Source of the DNA: Rusavskia elegans
Taxonomy: Eukaryota; Ascomycota; Lecanoromycetes; Teloschistales; Teloschistaceae
Length of the DNA: 64,000 nucleotides
Direction: 5' to 3'
Assembly (NCBI GenBank): GCA_011316305.1
Contig: SAUG01000010.1
Span: 32,390-96,389 of the forward strand
A model generated the notes under the pieces. It was not told the origin of the DNA and did not search any database. It was given only the letters and a program-made list of their open reading frames with translations. The first letter of the stretch is position 1; every line of letters begins with the position of its first letter. Below, in pieces: positions 35,037 through 44,170 of this stretch. Both the position numbers and the translations under genes were made by a program.

Positions 35037-36576
35037 CCTGAGAGTTGTAGGGGAGGGATAAGGGCTTCAGTGGAAGCGATGAGGGGACTGATGAGTGGTA
35101 GTGTGATCTCGTGCCGTTGAAATAGTTGTGCGATTGTCAGTGTGACAGATTTGATAGTTGCTCGTAGAGAAATGGTAGTTGCTTGATTGAAGGGATATTA
35201 GAATGTGACTGCATCTGGAGGCACATCAAGCAGCCGAACTATGACCTCATATAGCCTTGAATGTCTCTCCAACTTGGTCATAGAGTCCTTCAGATGGCTC
35301 GACGTTTGATTGTGTGGTAGCACACAACCGTGGCGGATATCCCCCTCCTTCGAGCTCGATGTTTGATGGCTTGCGGTTTCGGAAGGTTCTTCCGAAGACT
35401 TTAATCAAGAAGTGCCTCTTTGGTAAGCTTCATGCTGAGACTATAAAAGACAGGGACTACCATGCTGACGCTCGGAAGCCATTACCTCTCGAGTCATGGT
35501 TCTCGATTCAGGGGTAATCCCTGAGTCGTTGTGGCACAATCCCCTAAATCCAAGACCAGTACCAACCGGGCAGGCAGTATCCAACCCCTGCATCAATCCT
35601 CCCTCCCTGTGAAATGATTCAGGGGCGTCTCAGCCAAGACTAGAGAAGGTCGCGGTGAGCTGCTTCTGTGGATTGTTGCAGTTGGGGATCAGAGGCAGGT
35701 CCCTCAAGCACGGATCCTCATCGTAAACAGTGCTGAAACGCATAAAGCGGATTCCAGAAGGCCCTACAGTCCACGAGCCACACAGACTAGAAACCCAAAC
35801 GAAACAAGGCTATTGTTAGCGAATATTGGGGTGGCAAAGCGTCTGAAGAGCTGGGCAGCAATCTTATAGCGGATGACGAGGTACGTCATTTTAAGAGCAG
35901 GGAAATCCGAGGCGTTTCGAGAGGTCAAGGGGCGTTTGGAGGGGGTCTTGATTTAGGGAACGTCATATTGGGCTCCTCTATGATTTACAAGTCGCTGAAA
36001 ACATGAAAACGTCGTCTCTATACTTACTACATACTGCAAAGAGGTGTGGTCGCAATTGGGTTGCTTGTATTTGGACATCGGTTGGCGGTACAGCGCTGTT
36101 GTGATTATGACTTGTATTCAGCTACGGCAGCAGAGCATTTGTCACTTATAGACGGGTAATGCTTGATAAAGGTCGTCGAATTGATATCTCTCTTCCTATC
36201 TGATATGAGTGATCGTCTCCAAATCTTCCTCCTGACCCGAACAAATTACACTCGATGTGTGCAAAGTCCTACATCTCACAGTCTCCGATCATAGATACGG
36301 GAGACAATAGCCAAATAAAAAGTGACAAAACAAGTTGATCTTCCAGCGCAGACCGCTGTGCGTCGAGACCGTACCCCGTACGTTAGCAAGGTAGACATTC
36401 GATACCCCGACTGCCATTAACATTGGATGCTCTGACATGCATTGGAAAGGTCCCGACGTCACGGTAAAACCAAACAATGTTTCTGTAGGCGTAGAGGTCG
36501 GACTGCAGGGTAGTGTCCACAGAGCATCGATCATCTCCTGCGCATGAGCGGCAAATTGTTATTATCGCTCTCGATA
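35037..36576. other. Intergenic with STRE-like palindrome
   Basis: About 1.5 kb. Two TTCAGGGG sites (35,507 and 35,617) lie upstream of the minus-strand gene at 34,446-35,036. A 70-codon plus frame near 35.3 kb shows no supporting features. Confidence 0.5.
35506..35528. promoter_or_regulatory. TCAGGG/CCCTGA inverted pair (STRE-like)
   Basis: ATTCAGGGGTAATCCCTGAG: inverted TCAGGG arms with a 6-base centre including one extra G. AGGGG is the core of the yeast stress response element. It lies about 470 bases upstream of the small gene starting at 35,036. Any regulatory role is inference. Confidence 0.35.
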
Positions 36577-37431
36577 TTAGAAACCAGCGCTCTGCTCGAA
36601 GACCCGGTAGCGTCTAGCCTTTTCCGCTTCCATAACTTTTCGACTGGGCCAGTCTTCGACCTTCCACACTTCTAGTCCCGGCGCCATTCGGAGGCCCAAA
36701 AAGTTGTTTCGGCCTTGCCTGAAAAGCTCCTCGTATCTTGCTAGAAGCTTGGAGGCTTTGGCGTCGGCTCCGGCATTGGGAGCCACATGCCACCGGTCTG
36801 GATCCCAGAAGTCCCAAATGTAATGGTAAAGGTTGCCAGGCTTGCGGAGGCTGGCGATTTCACGCCGAATCACCTGTTCCGTAATGCCTCGCCGGGGCTT
36901 GGGAGTGTGATTCTCGATGGATCTGGGAGCGTAGTCGAGTGCCAATGCGAGCTGTAAAGGGGTATTGTCCCAGAGTCGGAAGTTGCAGACGATTGTGTGC
37001 TTTTCTTCTTCGTTGAAGATGTAGGGTGGGATCTCAATTCGTGAGATGGCATCATGTCGATGCATGTCTAGGTGTCTCAGCTGTCTTTGAAGGTGGTCGA
37101 GCTTTCGGGACTGGTAGCTAGTCCGTAAGTCGTTATTTGTGCATGATAATGTGCCTGGTAAGTAGTCTGGAGCCATGCTTACCTGGTAGATGGTCTCAGA
37201 GGATTTCAGGAGTCGACGTCTCTGGCGGGACATGGTCGATGTCAGCGTCATTGGTCTGCTGCGGATTGAAAGAACACCTTTGCGAAGAAGAACAGAGCGC
37301 AAGCCTTTCCCAACACTCAAGGCATTGAGAGAGGCGGAGAAAAATGACACCGAAAGGGCGAACCGATGGGGCCCAGAGACAGCAAAGGAGGAGACACATG
37401 CCTGAAGGTGAGGGACAGAAGTTTCGCGCAT
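36577..37431 (-). CDS. Orphan small protein, local family member
   Basis: Exons about 37183-37431 and 36577-37110, with a 72-nt GTAAGC...CTACCAG intron that has no stop and keeps the frame, so both spliced and retained forms would be readable (260 or 284 residues from this start). Alternative ATGs at 37,251 and 37,233 would begin the protein at MTLTSTMSRQRRR and are equally likely. The core carries the shared signature: ITEQVIRREIASL followed by YIWDFWDPDRWHV. Residues before it read IPPYIFNEEEKHTIVCNFRL. No known domain. Start uncertain; coding status good. Confidence 0.6.
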   Translation of the reverse strand: MRETSVPHLQACVSSFAVSGPHRFALSVSFFSASLNALSVGKGLRSVLLRKGVLSIRSRPMTLTSTMSRQRRRLLKSSETIYQVSMAPDYLPGTLSCTNNDLRTSYQSRKLDHLQRQLRHLDMHRHDAISRIEIPPYIFNEEEKHTIVCNFRLWDNTPLQLALALDYAPRSIENHTPKPRRGITEQVIRREIASLRKPGNLYHYIWDFWDPDRWHVAPNAGADAKASKLLARYEELFRQGRNNFLGLRMAPGLEVWKVEDWPSRKVMEAEKARRYRVFEQSAGF

Positions 37432-38124
37432 GGGTGCGGCATGTCTCACAGCAAGCCCAAAGGTTAGGGGTCAGGGATAGCATCCTTGCGAGTGTGATCT
37501 GGAAACATGATCAAGGATGTACACTGTCTCTGATCCTGGCTTAGAGAAGTAATTTGGGACATTACCCACCTTCTGGATCTCTACCTTCGGAAGACTTATC
37601 TGACCTGGCCATGGTTTACTAAACAGGTAAAGACTGTAATTTACTTTACCGTACCAGACGTCTCAGTGATTTTCTATATGACTAAACTGCTACGAGCCCC
37701 CCACGCATTGTTATTGACAGAATGGTCTTCTCTGCAAGCTGAAGTCTGCAAATAGAGATCGACCGAACGGTTTATTCCTATCGCCCTATTGATGTGCTGT
37801 GTATGGATTGTCAACAATTAAAATCGTCGCAAAAGGAACGTCTGTCGAGATGGAATTGATAGAGAGAATCATTCCTACTACCTACGAAAACAGTATGATA
37901 ATCCCTAAATTTGCTTTGTCCCAATAATGCTCTCCGACGAGACTATCGGTTCTACCTAAGAAGATGACTTGAATAGGAATTAAATCGTGTCCAGTGAGTT
38001 CATCCCACAGACAGAAACAAGATTGAAAACAAAGGCATAAAGCAACACTACTCGGATGATCAAGCCCACAGCCATCCAGACTAACCACTCAGACGTATAG
38101 AGTTGATCACAATCCCCGCAAAAG
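37432..38124. other. Intergenic, no supported gene
   Basis: About 690 bases between two small minus-strand genes. No supported frame, repeat or RNA gene. Confidence 0.5.
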
Positions 38125-38582
38125 TCAAGCCGTATTGTCCTTCGGAGCCATAGACTTCTTTCCCAGAGTTTCAAAAAACCATCTTCTATGGGCATCGATG
38201 ATCTCTTCGCGATCATCCCGTTCACGAATATCTTCAGTCCAAAAATCGTAGACTTCTTGGCGAAATTCGTCTATGATGCGACTAGGATCCAGCAGCCTAT
38301 TATACTCCTCCTCGACCTCCTTCGCCGTGATTTTTCCTTCGAACTCATTTCTCGGGTTACGCTGGAAGGCCAGGGCGAGCTGCTCGAATTGGTCCTCGTA
38401 TGGGTCTTCCATCTCATGCCAGACCCAGATGACGATGCACAAGATGCGGCTTCGGTACTTTTGTCTGACAAAGAGGCGCGACTCAATGTCTTGATAGTCT
38501 GGGTCCTATTATGATGATTTAGCAAGGTAGCAATTGATCCAGGGTCTTTGGGTTCGAAAACTACGTTTTGAGTCAGGGTCAT
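38125..38582 (-). CDS. Orphan small protein, local family member
   Basis: Exons 38565-38582 (six codons, MTLTQN) and 38125-38505, joined across a 59-nt intron with a GCTAAAT branch-like site; 132 residues. Without the intron the main frame has no good start. The protein begins with a hydrophobic stretch (RILCIVIWVWHEM), then FEQLALAFQRN, the helix motif ITAKEVEEEYNRL and, 12 residues later, the second motif VYDFWTEDIRERD. The end is KKSMAPKDNTA. Same strand and similar size as its neighbours. A perfect STRE-like palindrome lies about 360 bases upstream. No known domain. Confidence 0.62.
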
Positions 38583-38939
38583 TTTGTGAGCGTTTGCGAC
38601 CGTCGAGATGTGCCTCGGTTTGTGGATACTGAGTTTGATGTGCGCATACTTCTTCGGATCTTTGGTCGAAAATGAGCCCTTTATGTAACAGATGGGCTGT
38701 CAAACGATCTCGCAGATTATCTAAGAGAGTGTTTCCTTGATTTACAGGTCCGAAACGGGGTACAGTCCACATAACTCCAGGGCAGAAACATGCTGCTTAA
38801 GCAAGCCACAGTCCGTCTTCAGCACCAATCAAATCAGACAGAAGCTCCAGTCATTTCACTATTCGAAACAATAAGACCTTGTTTCAAGGACTGTCCGATC
38901 CGTGGCTGCAACAGAGCAAGTCATGGGTGTGTAGCAAGC

Positions 38940-38956
38940 TCAGGGGCTTCCCCTGA
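38940..38956. promoter_or_regulatory. Perfect TCAGGGG-CTT-CCCCTGA palindrome
   Basis: Seven-base arms around a 3-base centre, giving two opposed AGGGG (STRE-core) words. It lies about 360 bases upstream of the gene starting at 38,582. Role is inference. Confidence 0.4.
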
Positions 38957-39011
38957 AACGCTGCGATGGATCGGGATGGGTCCCCATCAATCAGAGCGTA
39001 TCCCTTCCACT

Positions 39012-39082
39012 AGCTGGGTGGGCATCCGACACCTAGACTGCCAGCCAAATCGGATGCCCCGCCAGTGCATACGATACTATCT
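39012..39082 (+). repeat. Dispersed ~65-bp repeat, copy B
   Basis: Core CTAGACTGCCAGCCAAATCG continuing GATGCCCCGCCAGTGCATAC. Matches copies at 26,751 (inverted) and 50,485. Confidence 0.75.
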
Positions 39083-39543
39083 GCAACTCATTATCCACGT
39101 CACTTGGTACCGAGCAGGTAGCGGCCTTGAGCAGTGCTAGAGGGACTTCAGGGCGATTATTAGCAGTCGATCCGGGTTCCAGGAATGAAAATCACAACAG
39201 GTAGCTATTGACTTATTCTATGCGCCGGTGAAGTGGCCATTCACGATCTGGACTATGGCATAGGTCAGACAGACTGTTAGTGCAGTGTGAAGAAGGCTCG
39301 AAGCGATAAAAGTCAGATGCATGTTGCAGTACGGTCTCGAGTGCTTTGAATGCTTGTATTCGCTACATACAAGCTCCATCTGTCCTAGATGGATATCGTT
39401 GTGGAGCCCACAAACGGCCGGCCTAAATACAGCTCTTGACAAGAGAAAAACGAATGACAGTGAGAGTCTCCCTTATTCTTCATTCCTTCCACCGGTTCGT
39501 TCCTGTTCGCAACGTAGCCTTCCAACCGCCCTGGCGGTCCGTT

Positions 39544-40296
39544 CTAAAACTTAGGTGGTTTCGGTCTGTAGTAGTACTTTTCATCCAGTTCCAATGTCTC
39601 TCGATTCAACTTGCTTGGTTTTGGGCCCGGATCCTCGACGCCCCTAACGACCTTTTCTGTCCACTTGAACGTGTCTGTTTTCCAGGCTTTAGCCTTCTCG
39701 CGCCGTGCAAGATACGCTTCTTTGTTCTCATCGGTAGTGTAGAGTCCTTTGTATGTTTTGCACATCGTAAGTCCTTCCAACAATTCCTTATCCAAGTTTT
39801 CCTTCTTTTCACGGGCCAAGGCACCGAACCCTCCCGACTTGGATGATAGAACAGTGACATTGTCCCCGGCTTTGAAATCAAGCTTCACATCGATCGTGAA
39901 GTCCGAGTCATTGAGCTCCTCCGACATGGCATCGAAGAAATGCTCAAATGTTTGCTTCTTTATCTCCTCGAAGAGTTCCATCTTCGAGCTGTCGGAAAGG
40001 GTGTCTCGATACTCCTCCCGCCACACATAGAGGACCTGTCCTGCGAAGATGTCCTCGTCTTTCTCTTGTTCTTGTCTCAGCTTTCTCCATACACGTACGA
40101 CATCATCACCGCTCCAGTTGCGACCATACTGCTTATTCAAGTATTTGGTGATGAGAGACATGGCGAACCGGCCAAACTCTCTGAGGATGGCAAGGTCGTG
40201 GAGCTGTTCAGATTCGAATGACGCGGTCTCCGTATTGGGGAGGCGAACACTAAGTGCTCCCTCGGTGATGACTTCCGGGTCGGGTTGGTCTGACAT
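39544..40296 (-). CDS. Orphan small protein, local family member
   Basis: A 250-residue intronless protein starting at the ATG at 40296 (MSDQPDPEVITEGALSVRLP); the frame upstream to 40,479 has no ATG. Residues 30-65 are helical (LHDLAILREFGRFAMSLITK), followed by the shared motif WSGDDVVRVWRKL and, 12 residues later, VLYVWREEYRDTL. A second half with FTIDVKLDFKAGDNVTVL and a Lys/Glu-rich region ends in YYYRPKPPKF. No known domain. The most complete example of the signature in this run, and the longest clearly supported member. Confidence 0.68.
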   Translation of the reverse strand: MSDQPDPEVITEGALSVRLPNTETASFESEQLHDLAILREFGRFAMSLITKYLNKQYGRNWSGDDVVRVWRKLRQEQEKDEDIFAGQVLYVWREEYRDTLSDSSKMELFEEIKKQTFEHFFDAMSEELNDSDFTIDVKLDFKAGDNVTVLSSKSGGFGALAREKKENLDKELLEGLTMCKTYKGLYTTDENKEAYLARREKAKAWKTDTFKWTEKVVRGVEDPGPKPSKLNRETLELDEKYYYRPKPPKF

Positions 40297-42054
40297 GACG
40301 ATTGGCGAATGTAACCTTGAGGTCGAGGAGGAGAGTATTTGATCGTAGAGGATATGCTTGATAAAGGGGATGTGATAGAGTGTTCTTTGCTGCTGTGTCT
40401 GAACCAGAAATTGAGACAAAATGTCCCGGTCTTTATATACCACATCTTTGGGTACACGAACTCGACTTCGCAGAACCAAAGTACGATGAACTTAACAGCA
40501 TACCCAAGAGCGACCATTGTACCGATCATCATGACCCTGAACCTCGAGCCGAACGCCGTACGCCGTAATCCTCCCTCCTTCCCATAGCTCATGATGCCGG
40601 TCAATCCCCCGCTGCTCTAGTCTCGTCGCTCGCTGCTGTAGTCCATCCGCTCTCTCTATCATCATCTTAAAACGCCTCTTAACCAGCTCCTCTCCACTCT
40701 CTTGCGCAACGGAAAGGAGTGCCGAAGATCAACAACCTCACCCACGAGAGCCTCTGACGCAAAGCCATGAATGTAGCCCAGAAAATGGAGCAGCTGCACG
40801 TCAATCAATCGTGCCTCATCGAGAATAACGTGGAAAGTGCATGAACATGGTAGTCCGTAACGTCAAGCCATCGTCCAAGACCCACCTGAAACCTGTCGGT
40901 CATCTCGAGCTGTAGACATGTGCATCGCAAGGGAACCTTGCCTTGAGGTTGAGGCATCCATGTTCCAAGCACGAGTCATGTTCCAAATGAAAGAGCGGAG
41001 CGGAACCCCTGTCGTGGCGTTCGCGGAAAATAATACCCCGGTTTGTGAAAGGGGAATGATGCATTGTGCTACACATTTCGCTCTCACGTGCGGCGGCGGG
41101 ATTTTCGGGGTCAGAGCGATTCCCACACGTTTTCGAAGATTGGAGATGTGTTGGGGGGTGGATGCTGAGAGATGCACATTCGTGTTCAAGTTGGGGTTGC
41201 CGGACTTCGTGTGTCGAGATTAGAGATCCGCAGTGCACAACAAAGAGCAGATAAGTCCCTAAGAGCCTGGTACTGCTCTATAGCAATGTTTAGGCTTCTG
41301 CTTCAACCGTTGATTGCTTAGGTTCCGGGCGGAAGATGTACAGTAGGATCTAGACTGTCGTCGAAATGCAGACTGATGTCGAGGTACCGACTGTTGTCCG
41401 CCTGCCCCTCAAAGCAAATCTATACAACCCTCAGGAAACCATCACACGTGTTTCTCGCTGCATGTTCAAAGCATTCGCTACAATGTCAACTCCATAGTCG
41501 CGAAGTCGCCAATAACGGTTCATGTCCTTGGAGCTCTCTATATCTCCACTCGACGCTAGGCAGTAGTGGGTCCTCGTCTTTGAAGGATCTCAGTGCAAAG
41601 AGCGATGAGTTGATGAATTCGAACATGCCGCTTCACTTGTATCAGTGGCTCAGAGCATTGCACGTTGTAGACAGTAGTTCTATTCCCCTATGAAAGTCAC
41701 TACTATGCAGTACCAGCCGGAGGGACGAATCTGCTGCGCCTAATGCTTGTTCTCGATGCAATGCCTGATCCAAGTCTCTCGCTGCATCTTCCTATGCGGC
41801 CCTCCCACTTCTAAAGATCCTTAACCTGTGCACCCCGATCTTCAGCTTAACTTTCGATCCTTCACACGGTCGTCGTATATCTCCCTTAAAGTCCTCGAGC
41901 TGGAACCGGTGAGATCCGTGTAGGGGATGAAATCCGGTTTGCTCGCTCGGAGGTTCGAGCTCGTGGGGCGGGGAGCTCCTGTGGTCTCATCGATGCTGTT
42001 CGCTTCTTTAGCTTCACCTCACCAGGGAGTTCAGTTAGGATGATCTATTATTGC
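40297..42054. other. Intergenic, no supported gene
   Basis: About 1.76 kb. Short frames on both strands near 40.9-41.2 kb mirror each other and lack support. The 18-base word at 41,377-41,394 is an exact inverted copy of 20,022-20,039. Confidence 0.45.
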
Positions 42055-42450
42055 TCACTCTAGTTTTAGTGGCTTCTTCATCAGCTTCCACGAAATCTCG
42101 TAGGCTTGACGGAAGGTTGCCAAGAAGAACAGCTTATCCATGTCGTTTTTCCTAAAACCATCCACGGGCCAGAAGTGGAAGGGTTCGGTCAGCTCAGGCC
42201 TTTGGTTGAATCTAATTTCACCCTGCGCTGCTCTTTCCATATCCTTGTACCAGAATGTGAGCTCCCGAACCGTTGTCGTCCTCTGGTAGCGGGAATTGAA
42301 ACTGGCCGTCAGATCTTGGAAGCTGATGTCGCTGAAGGCCCGCTTGAGACCGACGATGTAGTTCATCTGGTCGAAATCGAAGAACGGCTCGTGTATACCG
42401 AATCTTGCGCCGCCTCCTTCCGAAACCGGCCCGGGTCCGTCGTCGTCCAT
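42055..42450 (-). CDS. Orphan small protein, local family member
   Basis: A 131-residue intronless frame starting MDDDGPGPVSEGGG in good context (aaccATGG). Core: FDQMNYIVGLKRAFSDISFQ, then TTVRELTFWYKDM and, further on, PFHFWPVDGFRKN, matching the two-part signature of the neighbours. Ends in a basic KLMKKPLKLE tail. No signal peptide, TM segment or known domain. Confidence 0.62.
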   Translation of the reverse strand: MDDDGPGPVSEGGGARFGIHEPFFDFDQMNYIVGLKRAFSDISFQDLTASFNSRYQRTTTVRELTFWYKDMERAAQGEIRFNQRPELTEPFHFWPVDGFRKNDMDKLFFLATFRQAYEISWKLMKKPLKLE

Positions 42451-42501
42451 GGTTTTTCAAAGGGTTGTACGAGGGTCACTGGCGATATATAAAACTGACT
42501 G

Positions 42502-43329
42502 TTACTTCTGGCTTAGAATTACGAGGAGTGGGCGACGGTTCAAGATTATATACTGCAGGGCTCTCGTATGGAAATCAAAGGTTAGCTGCCGATCGAAGAT
42601 GGCGTTTGGGCCTCCTGGGGTATTCTTGCTCCACAGGGCCAAGTAGGTAACAGTCAAGCCATGAGGCCTATTCTTGCATGTTTTTGTGCAGCCGGCCAAA
42701 CCCTGTCCCGTCTCCACTTGCTCCCAATGCCCACCGCAAAGGTCGAGGCACTTCACATGGAAGGAAAGGCATTTTTCGGGGTCAAAGCGATGCCCCCCTT
42801 CTTTTGCTTCTCCTTTGACGTTCATGGGTATTGGTCTGCACCTTTGGGTGAACAAGCAGCATAAAAGCTGTGTCGACCGCTTGCCATGTTTTCGGTGTTT
42901 TCTTCCCAAGCAAACTCTGGAGACTTTATCTACAAAAAAAGACGTATATGCGACGAGCGATTCATGCACATTAGACGCATTACTCTGGTCCTTCGAAAGC
43001 TCACAACAATTGCTGTATCTCCTAGTGTCGATCACTATGTCTTCAACATTAACTCGTTGACAGCCAAAAGACAGTGAAGACGGGCCACAGTTTCCTAGGT
43101 TCCATGTCGCTCGAGAATAAGCTTCGTTCTCCTCAGACAACACTAGCTGCATTAGTACATTCTTAGCTTTGCCCACACCTTCCAGGCCTGCTCGTAGTAG
43201 ATTCCTGAACCTCAGGTAGACCACCATAAGCCAGCACTCGCTGATGTCGCCATCTGGGGAATTGTCTCTGCAGCTGCTCAAGTATCGCCTCACAAGGCTT
43301 GATTCTAGCTTTGATCTTGGGACAGTCAA
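42502..43329 (-). other. Unassigned 275-codon open frame
   Basis: An unusually long open frame lying between two small genes and overlapping the 3' part of the 43.2 kb gene in another frame. The stretch around 42,650-42,850 has regularly spaced Cys (CLSFHVKCLDLC, then GCTKTC), reminiscent of small secreted Cys-rich proteins, but I see no signal peptide attached. By a rough estimate at this base composition a frame this long is unlikely by chance. It could contain an exon of an unrecognised gene. No ATG-led model was convincing. Confidence 0.3.
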
Positions 43330-43844
43330 TTCCTATTGCCGGGGCAGTGTAATATAAGATATCGGATGTGCCGCTGGGATGTCCATCGCGTGATCCCACT
43401 TTCGTACCTGTTTTCTCGAGCGTTGGTTCCGCACCCGGTACATCGACCCGTGACAGTCGGAGCATAGTCCTCGCCTCAGAGATCTTCAAGCGTAGAGCTT
43501 TCCTTGTGATCTCAATGAAATCCTCGCGAACCTGCTGGAAACGTGGTGTATCGACTTGGCGATCTATATCCCTCGCTACTCCTGCCGAGAAAGATTGCCA
43601 GTACTGGTAGAGATGGAACGATGAATGGGATTTTCCTTGCTTGACTACCTGGGGGATTGTTTTGGCAAAGTCGAGCACAATGTCATCGAGTTCAAGCCGT
43701 TCTTGACAGACAAACTCGGCGACTTGGTGAATGTCTTGAAGGTAACATGAAGGACGAAGTAGGAGGACAGGAACCAAAGCTTAGTTCTGTACTGCGGGTT
43801 TTATTGTTGATGGGACCGTTGGAGAGAATTGTGGTAGATGCCAT
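43163..43844 (-). CDS. Orphan small protein, possible local family member
   Basis: Model: exons 43793-43844 (MASTTILSNGPINNKTR) and 43163-43734, joined by a 58-nt GT-AG intron in phase 1; 207 residues. The second exon alone opens a long frame but lacks an ATG. Core: QVAEFVCQERLELDDIVLDF followed by SSFHLYQYWQSFSAGVARD, resembling the helix and aromatic motifs of the genes at 36.6-42.4 kb, though the match is weaker. The C-terminus is basic. No known domain. The intron's branch site is not convincing, so the first exon is tentative. Confidence 0.5.
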
Positions 43845-44170
43845 AATTTTAGCGTCCTTGGTGTATTTTCGATTTCAATGTAATTGGTGAAGAAATTGGG
43901 AAAGGGGATAGGATGAGAATTCTGAAAGCCAAGTCAGTGACAGCAGGTCAAGATCGCGCAGCTTGCGATCTATCGCCCACGGTAGTACAAACCATCGTTG
44001 GCTTTCCCCCATTTTTACCCGACTCGGGAGATCATACACCATGATACATGTAACAGTCAGTGGCTGCTGTGTCTCGGAATGCTAGTCAACGAAGCTATCG
44101 CTGGTACCATACAATATATGACCCTGGCCACCTTTTTTTCGGTTGCTGTTGTGATTATGGCGTTCATTAT
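43845..44170. other. Intergenic, no supported gene
   Basis: About 330 bases between the 43.2 kb gene and the helicase stop codon; nothing recognised. Confidence 0.5.

Larger units (their letters stand above)
38583..39543. other. Intergenic with palindrome and dispersed repeat
   Basis: Contains the TCAGGGG palindrome (38,940-38,956) and repeat copy B (39,012-39,082). No gene supported. Confidence 0.5.

Noticed and set aside
38790..39140. 116-codon plus-strand frame
   Set aside because: Includes the dispersed repeat and the STRE-like palindrome; composition is not protein-like and no start context supports it.
40863..41254. Overlapping frames of about 100 codons on both strands
   Set aside because: Mutually overlapping frames without domain, codon bias or splice support.
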